From: Kutzneria kofuensis
GTDB taxonomy: Bacteria; Actinomycetota; Actinomycetes; Mycobacteriales; Pseudonocardiaceae
Reading direction: 5' to 3'
DNA: 64,000 nt
Assembly (NCBI RefSeq): GCF_014203355.1
Contig: NZ_JACHIR010000004.1
Span: 1 to 64,000, forward strand
The number at the start of each line of letters is the position of its first letter. Within the stretch, counting starts at the first letter, position 1. This document shows, in pieces, positions 59,732 to 64,000 of the stretch. The notes beneath the pieces were generated by a model. The model ran no database searches. It saw nothing but the letters and a program-made list of their open reading frames with translations, and was not told the DNA's origin. The position numbers and the translations under genes were made by a program.

Positions 59732-61057
59732 TCACCTCTCCCGTCGGCTACGTGCCATCGCCAGCGGGTCGCCGTCGGGCCGTGGAATCTCGAGGTCACC
59801 GAACAGCTCCCGCTGCTCCGCCGGGGACAAGGTCGGATCCGACGACGGCTGCTCGGACCCGCGGGTTCGCTCCGGCGAGGCCTGACGCTGCCGTTGTTCC
59901 CCACGGGCTGCCTGTTCACGGTCCGGCTCTGGCTGGTCCGGCTGCTGCCTGCGGCCCCACCACCGGCGGCTCGGCTCCCGGTCGACCGGCTCGCGACGGC
60001 CGGCCTGCCGCTGGTCCGGCTGCTGCCGTTGAGGTTCCGCCTGGTGGACCGGCTCACGGTTGCCCACCGCCCGCTGGGCCGCTTCGAGCAGGGCAGCCTC
60101 ACGCTGCGCCGCTTCCCGCTGGGCCATCTCACGCTGGGCCAGCTCGCGCTCGACCGCCTCCCGTTGGGCCATCTCACGCTGCGCCGCTTCCCATTGGGCC
60201 GCTTCCCACTGAGCCGCCTCACGCCGGGCCGCCTCACGCTCAGCGGCCTCGCGCTGCGCCGCTTCACGTTGGGCCGCCTCACGTTGGGCCGCCTCGCGTT
60301 GGGCCGCCTCCCACCGGGCCACTTCACTTCGGGCTATCGGCTGGGAATGCGGCACCGGCGCGTGCGGGCTCGGCGCCGGGCCCCAGCCCGACTCCCTGGC
60401 GACCAGCTCCCGGAACTCCTCGTCCCACTGGTCCGGCTCCCATTCGGCCGACGCCCGCTGAGGCCGCTCGACCCGCGGTCGCTCATACCGGCCCGACCGC
60501 TGTTGGGCGGCCTGCCGCAACCGCGCGCCGTCCATCACCTGCGTGGCATCCACCGGGGCGGCCTCGGAGTGGGCCGCTTCCTGGGGTCGCGCATGCTGGC
60601 CCGACCGTTGTTGGGCGGCCTGCCGCAACCGTGCGGCGTCCATCACCTGCGTGGCATCCACCGGGACATCCTCGGGTGCGGCCGCCTCCCGCCGGCTGCG
60701 AGCCCGACCCGCGGGAGCCGCACCTCGCTGCTGGTGTCGGACCTGCCCGCTGTCGACGGGCCACATCTCGTCGCCGACCGTGCGCCGTGCGTCGGCACGG
60801 CTGGCGAACTTCTCGACGTAGTCGATCCACCGGGCGTACGAGTTCGACTGCTCCCACTCCGCCAGGGAGCTCTCGCCGTCGAAACGGTAGAAGATCTGCC
60901 AGTCGCGGCCGGTCGACACGGTGCCAAGGATCCCGGCGCCCAGGTAGCCCGGCTGCCGCGCCGCCATGCCGAGCAGCGCTGTGGCCGACATGGAGAACTG
61001 GCCCGCACGTCCGCGACGCACCTGGTAGCTCAGAGTGACAGTGATCGGCCCGCTCAT
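59732..61057 (-). CDS. ABM-fold-like protein with duplicated motif and long pentapeptide-repeat helix
   Basis: 441 residues. The first ~100 resemble an antibiotic-biosynthesis-monooxygenase (ABM) domain: PITVTLSYQVRRGRAGQFS, PGYLGAGILGTVSTGRDWQIFYRFD, LAEWEQSNSYARWIDYVEKFA. Two copies of VDATQVMDxARLRQAAQQRSG follow at ~133-153 and ~169-189. Residues ~246-330 are 17 tandem pentapeptides of the type AQREA. The tail is rich in Q, R, E and P. A continuous, highly charged helix is expected, possibly a rigid spacer or coiled coil. The N-terminus may bind a small ligand or quinone, or may only dimerise. Cytoplasmic, monocistronic, no known partner. The 59456-59731 gap downstream holds only a small GC hairpin (~59489-59503). 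Confidence 0.7.
   Translation of the reverse strand: MSGPITVTLSYQVRRGRAGQFSMSATALLGMAARQPGYLGAGILGTVSTGRDWQIFYRFDGESSLAEWEQSNSYARWIDYVEKFASRADARRTVGDEMWPVDSGQVRHQQRGAAPAGRARSRREAAAPEDVPVDATQVMDAARLRQAAQQRSGQHARPQEAAHSEAAPVDATQVMDGARLRQAAQQRSGRYERPRVERPQRASAEWEPDQWDEEFRELVARESGWGPAPSPHAPVPHSQPIARSEVARWEAAQREAAQREAAQREAAQREAAEREAARREAAQWEAAQWEAAQREMAQREAVERELAQREMAQREAAQREAALLEAAQRAVGNREPVHQAEPQRQQPDQRQAGRREPVDREPSRRWWGRRQQPDQPEPDREQAARGEQRQRQASPERTRGSEQPSSDPTLSPAEQRELFGDLEIPRPDGDPLAMARSRRER
60068..60322 (-). repeat. 17 tandem 15-bp coding repeats
   Basis: In-frame minisatellite of unit length 15 bp inside the ABM-like gene, encoding AQREA-type pentapeptides. Variants include AQWEA, AQREM, VEREL and AEREA. 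Unit identity is high at the DNA level, so slippage between strains is likely. Confidence 0.85.
60491..60661 (-). repeat. Two copies of a 63-bp coding motif at 108-bp spacing
   Basis: Copies at about 60599-60661 and 60491-60553 encode VDATQVMDAARLRQAAQQRSG and the same with Gly for the second Ala. The near-identity points to a recent in-frame duplication within the ABM-like gene. Confidence 0.8.
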
Positions 61058-61159
61058 GTCCGCGGCGCACCCCCTTCAGGAATCCGGGCGTGAATACGCG
61101 ATCTCACCGGGACAGGTTCAACCCTTCGGCAAGCCGTTTCCGCGGCCGCGCCGGCCGGG

Positions 61160-61999
61160 TCACCGGAAGAAGCCGCCGCCGGACTTCTTGCCGAGCCTGC
61201 CCTCCCGGACCATGCCGACCAGCAGCTCGCAGGGGGTGAACCGGTCGTCGCCGGTGGTCTCCAGCAGCACGTGCAGGGTGTCGAGGATGGTGTCCAGCCC
61301 GATCAGGTCGGCGGTCCGCAGCGGCCCCATCCGATGCCCGAAGCAGTCCTCGAAGACCTTGTCCACGGTGGCCGGGTCGGCGGTGCCCTCCTGCACCACG
61401 GTGGCCGCGTCGTTGATCGTGGACATCAGCACCCGGTTGGAGACGAACCCGGGCGCGTCGCGCACCACGATGCCCCGTTTGCCCATGCCGGCCAGCAGCT
61501 CGTCGGCCCGGCGCAGGGTGTCCGCCCCGGTCTGCTCGGTGCGGGCCACCTCGACCACCGGTTTGAGCGGGGCAGGGTTCATGAAGTGCATGCCCAGCAC
61601 CAGTTCCGGCCGGCCGGTGCAGGCGGCGAGCAGCCCGATCGGGATGGCCGAGGTGCACGAGGCGAGAACGGCGTCCGGTGGGCACACCGCGTCCAGCATC
61701 CGGAACAGCTCCTGCTTCAGCGGGATGCGCTCCGGCCCGCACTCCACCACGAACTGGACGTCGTCCAGGTCCTTTTCCACGGCCGTCCACCGCACCGAGG
61801 ACAGCACCTCGGCATGGTCGCCGCTGAACCGCCCGAGCAGCTTCGCCAGCCGCAGGCCGTCCCGCAGCCGATCACTGCCGGTGGCCCGCACCTGGTCCGC
61901 CGGATCCAGCACGACGACCGGGTGCCCGGCGGTGGCCAGACTCTGCGCCACACCGAGTCCCATCGTGCCACCGCCGACCACGCCGACCGGCCTGTCCAT
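61160..61999 (-). CDS. 3-hydroxyacyl-CoA-dehydrogenase-like enzyme of extender-unit biosynthesis (FkbK type)
   Basis: 279 residues from the ATG at 61999 (AAGGGGAAGG upstream); a GTG at 62014 overlapping the fkbH-like stop is also possible. The NAD motif is VGVVGGGTMGLGVAQSLA. The catalytic His region is LVLGMHFMNPAPLKPVVEV, with SCTSAIPIG and RDAPGFVSNRVLMSTINDA as in the HCDH family. In FK520/ansamitocin-type clusters this enzyme oxidises the glyceryl-ACP hydroxyl on the way to (hydroxy/methoxy)malonyl-ACP. It is the last gene of the visible three-gene operon, which supports that role over fatty-acid oxidation. Confidence 0.88.
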   Translation of the reverse strand: MDRPVGVVGGGTMGLGVAQSLATAGHPVVVLDPADQVRATGSDRLRDGLRLAKLLGRFSGDHAEVLSSVRWTAVEKDLDDVQFVVECGPERIPLKQELFRMLDAVCPPDAVLASCTSAIPIGLLAACTGRPELVLGMHFMNPAPLKPVVEVARTEQTGADTLRRADELLAGMGKRGIVVRDAPGFVSNRVLMSTINDAATVVQEGTADPATVDKVFEDCFGHRMGPLRTADLIGLDTILDTLHVLLETTGDDRFTPCELLVGMVREGRLGKKSGGGFFR

Positions 62000-62010
62000 G
62001 CCTTCCCCCT

Positions 62011-63033
62011 TCACGACAACAGCCTCACGTGTTCCGGCTGGGCCGGCGGCTGGTCCCCGGCGTAGCCGAGCAGCAACCGGTCGCCATCCCGGTCGGTCAC
62101 CTCGAAGCCGCCGAAGCGCAGGGTCACCAACATGATCCGGTTCACCTCAGTGGACACGAACTCCGCCATCGGACGGCGGCCGGCGGCCAGCGCACGGGTG
62201 ACGACGTGGTTGAGCAGCAGGGCGCCGACGCCTCGGGACATCACCCGGCACGACATGAGCAGCAGCTTGAGCACACTGCGTCCGTCGCCGATCTCGCTCA
62301 CGGCCAGGCCGATCGTGCCGTACGGGCCGAACCTGTCGCGCAGGCTCGCCACGAGCACCTCGTGGGCCGGCGACCGGCTCAGCCTGCGCAGCTCGGCCAG
62401 ATCGGCGGTCCAGCCGGTGGTGTTGAGCTGGTGCGTGCGCAGGGTCAGTTCGTGCGCCCGCACCAGGTCCTCCTCGCCGGCCCGCCGCACGGTCATCTCC
62501 AGTTCCAGCGAGGCGAGGAACTCCGCCGACGGCCCGGAATGCCGTTGCTCAGCCTGCTTCCTGGCCGCTTCCACCCGGTACATGTGCCGGCGCTGCCGGG
62601 ACTCGGCGGTGACGAACTCCGGTTGGAACTCGGCGAGCCGGGGCAGCCTGGCGATCTCGGCGGCCGGGTAGCAGCGCACCATCGGCAGCGCCTGCGCCAC
62701 CTCGGCCCGTTCCAACGGGTCGTTGTCCACGAACGCGACGGTGTCCAGGCCGATGTTGAGCGCATCGGCCACCATCCGGACCGAGTCCGACTTGGCGCCC
62801 CAGTTGACCTGCACCACGCTGAACATGTCCGCCAGCCCGCGTGCGGCCAGATGGGCCGCGGCGATCTCGGGTTCGCCCCGGCTGGCCACCGCGTGCAGGA
62901 TGCCGCGCTGGTCCAAGGTGTGCAGCGTGGACACGGCGACCGGGAACGGATCGGGATCGTCGCCTTCCAGCACCACACCGTCCCACAGCGTGTCGTCCAG
63001 GTCCCACACCAGGCACTTGACCGTGTTCGTCAT
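62011..63033 (-). CDS. FkbH-like HAD-IIIC glyceryl-ACP synthase
   Basis: 340 residues. The N-terminal HAD domain begins VKCLVWDLDDTLWDG with nucleophile Asp11 and Asp13, followed by AVASRGEPEIAAAHL, NWGAKSDSVRMVADALNIG and FVDNDPLERAEV. The C-terminal half (~185-320) is GNAT-like (LTLRTHQLNTTGWT, GTIGLAVSEI). FkbH enzymes load the glyceryl group of 1,3-bisphosphoglycerate onto a dedicated ACP. It overlaps the acyl-CoA dehydrogenase by four bases (ATGA) and is followed directly by the HCDH-like gene. The ACP and O-methyltransferase are not in view. Confidence 0.92.
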   Translation of the reverse strand: MTNTVKCLVWDLDDTLWDGVVLEGDDPDPFPVAVSTLHTLDQRGILHAVASRGEPEIAAAHLAARGLADMFSVVQVNWGAKSDSVRMVADALNIGLDTVAFVDNDPLERAEVAQALPMVRCYPAAEIARLPRLAEFQPEFVTAESRQRRHMYRVEAARKQAEQRHSGPSAEFLASLELEMTVRRAGEEDLVRAHELTLRTHQLNTTGWTADLAELRRLSRSPAHEVLVASLRDRFGPYGTIGLAVSEIGDGRSVLKLLLMSCRVMSRGVGALLLNHVVTRALAAGRRPMAEFVSTEVNRIMLVTLRFGGFEVTDRDGDRLLLGYAGDQPPAQPEHVRLLS

Positions 63034-64000
63034 GTCCTCCTCCGGTGCTCGCGCAGCACGTGGTCGGCGATGTGCAGTTCGGCCACCTGGTCGGCGCCCT
63101 CGATGATGCGCATCACCTTGGCGTCGCGGTAGAACCGGCCGGCCCGGCTGTCCGGGGCGACACCGGCCGAGCCGAGGATCTGCACCGCGTCCGCACTGAC
63201 GGTCGCCGCGGCCCGGGACGCGGTGTACTTGGCCATGATCGTCCGCGCGATGGCGTCGGGAGAACAGTCCATTCTGGACTGCGCGGCCGCCGTACAGGAG
63301 AGCCGGGCGTTGTCGGCCGCCACCGCGGCGCGGGCCACCATCGACCGCACCAGTTGGTGATCCGCCAGTGGAACACCGGCCTGCACCCGGATCATCGCGT
63401 GCTCGGCGGCGTCCCGGAGACACGCCTCGGCCATGCCGACGCACCCCCAGGCCACCGTGAAGCGCCCGTGGTCCAAGGCCGTCGCGACCACATGGGACAG
63501 TCCGAAACCGGCCGGCGCGACCAGGTTCTCCCGAGGTACCCGAACCTGGTCGAACCGGACGTCGGCGATGTGCGCGGCCCGCATGCCCAGCTGGTCGTGC
63601 ACCGGTTCGAGGCACACGCCGGCGCGGTCGGTTTCCACGAGCACGGTCGCCGGCTTGCCATCCAGCACACCGAGCACCAGCAGGACGGTGGCAATCCGTC
63701 CGCAGGTGACCCAGCGCTTCTCGCCGTTGATCGTCAGCCCGCCGGGTCCCGCGTCGATGGTGGTGCCGACCGCGGCCAGGTCGGTGCCGGCGCCGGACTC
63801 CGTGGCCGCGAAGCCGGCGATCTCCTCGCCAGCGGCCAGTCGGGGCAGCCAGTGCTCCCGCTGGTCCGCCGTTCCCCACCGGGACAGCGCGGCCGACACC
63901 ATGCCCTGCACCGTGACCAATCCGCGCAGCGAGCTGCACACCGCGCCGACCTCGGCGCAGAACTCCCCCAGCTCCAGCGGGGATCCGCCGAGCCAGTCCC
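63030..64000 (-). CDS. Acyl-CoA-dehydrogenase-like enzyme of extender-unit biosynthesis (FkbI type), partial
   Basis: 323 residues are visible, and the 5' end lies beyond the right edge; the GTG at 63941 is internal. FAD/substrate-site motifs are IAGFAATESGAGTDL, LTINGEKRWVTCG, and the C-terminal VQILGSAGVAPDSRAGRFYRDAKVMRIIEGADQV, where a Glu sits in the usual catalytic region. FkbI-type dehydrogenases oxidise glyceryl-ACP species in methoxymalonyl-ACP synthesis. It is coupled to the fkbH-like gene by a four-base overlap. Confidence 0.92.
   Translation of the reverse strand, partial: DWLGGSPLELGEFCAEVGAVCSSLRGLVTVQGMVSAALSRWGTADQREHWLPRLAAGEEIAGFAATESGAGTDLAAVGTTIDAGPGGLTINGEKRWVTCGRIATVLLVLGVLDGKPATVLVETDRAGVCLEPVHDQLGMRAAHIADVRFDQVRVPRENLVAPAGFGLSHVVATALDHGRFTVAWGCVGMAEACLRDAAEHAMIRVQAGVPLADHQLVRSMVARAAVAADNARLSCTAAAQSRMDCSPDAIARTIMAKYTASRAAATVSADAVQILGSAGVAPDSRAGRFYRDAKVMRIIEGADQVAELHIADHVLREHRRRT

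Noticed and set aside
60068-60322. CRISPR-like regular repeats
   Set aside because: Units are 15 bp with no unique spacers and keep the reading frame; they are coding repeats.
1-64000. tRNA or rRNA genes and phage attachment sites
   Set aside because: I saw no cloverleaf with a TTC-type T-loop and no rRNA-like stretch in the gaps, and found no integrase gene.

Overview
The window is about 70% GC, with the strong third-position G/C bias, frequent GTG starts and 4-base start/stop overlaps of a filamentous actinomycete. The mix of natural-product genes, secreted plant-polysaccharide hydrolases, ROK/DeoR/FCD regulators and sugar ABC permeases without their own ATPase fits a soil Streptomyces- or Pseudonocardiales-type genome. 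The sequence alone does not give the species.

Region 1 (1-13.6 kb) is the edge of a hybrid NRPS/PKS cluster. An NRPS running off the left end starts with a condensation domain and follows a DegT-type aminotransferase. Divergent from these are a NikD-like flavoenzyme, a mu-crystallin/ornithine-cyclodeaminase-family enzyme and a P450. Convergent with the P450 is a one-module PKS (KS-AT-KR-DH-ACP) whose stop overlaps the start of a LanB-type glutamylation-domain protein that has no elimination domain and no visible precursor peptide. I infer chemistry around piperideine-2-carboxylate (to picolinate or pipecolate) and possibly a tRNA-dependent acylation step acting on an assembly-line product. 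Truncated gene debris marks the cluster edge at 13.3-13.6 kb.

Region 2 (13.7-28.7 kb) is carbohydrate metabolism: a GH15 trehalase/glucoamylase-like enzyme, a small membrane protein, a secreted protein with two GH43 domains behind a perfect 20-bp LacI-type palindrome, a FadD17-like ligase, a complete fructose phosphotransferase locus (ptsI divergent from fruR-fruK-EIIA-EIIBC-ptsH), and a secreted GH43-ricin lectin enzyme.

Region 3 (28.8-32.9 kb) is disturbed by insertion and decay: an IS110-family element with a candidate bridge-RNA region, then a LarA-like racemase followed by a LarB stump, an FCD-type GntR regulator and an esterase fragment.

Region 4 (32.9-41.2 kb) is a hemicellulose island: GH12-FN3-CBM2, divergent from CE1-CBM2, GH11-CBM13 and a multidomain GH3. 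Region 5 (41.2-56.3 kb) has an ECF41-like sigma factor with a VOC protein, then a sugar catabolic system: ROK regulator, two ABC permeases, a binding protein and a GH38 alpha-mannosidase on the minus strand, and a BadF-type kinase, a Gfo/Idh/MocA dehydrogenase, an uncharacterised 665-residue enzyme and a DUF6807 protein on the plus strand.

Region 6 (56.3-61.1 kb) has a membrane-anchored esterase, a NarL/DesK-type two-component pair and an odd ABM-like protein with pentapeptide repeats. Region 7 (61.2-64 kb) holds three of the five genes usually needed for methoxymalonyl-ACP, running off the right end. This suggests a second PKS cluster beyond the window.
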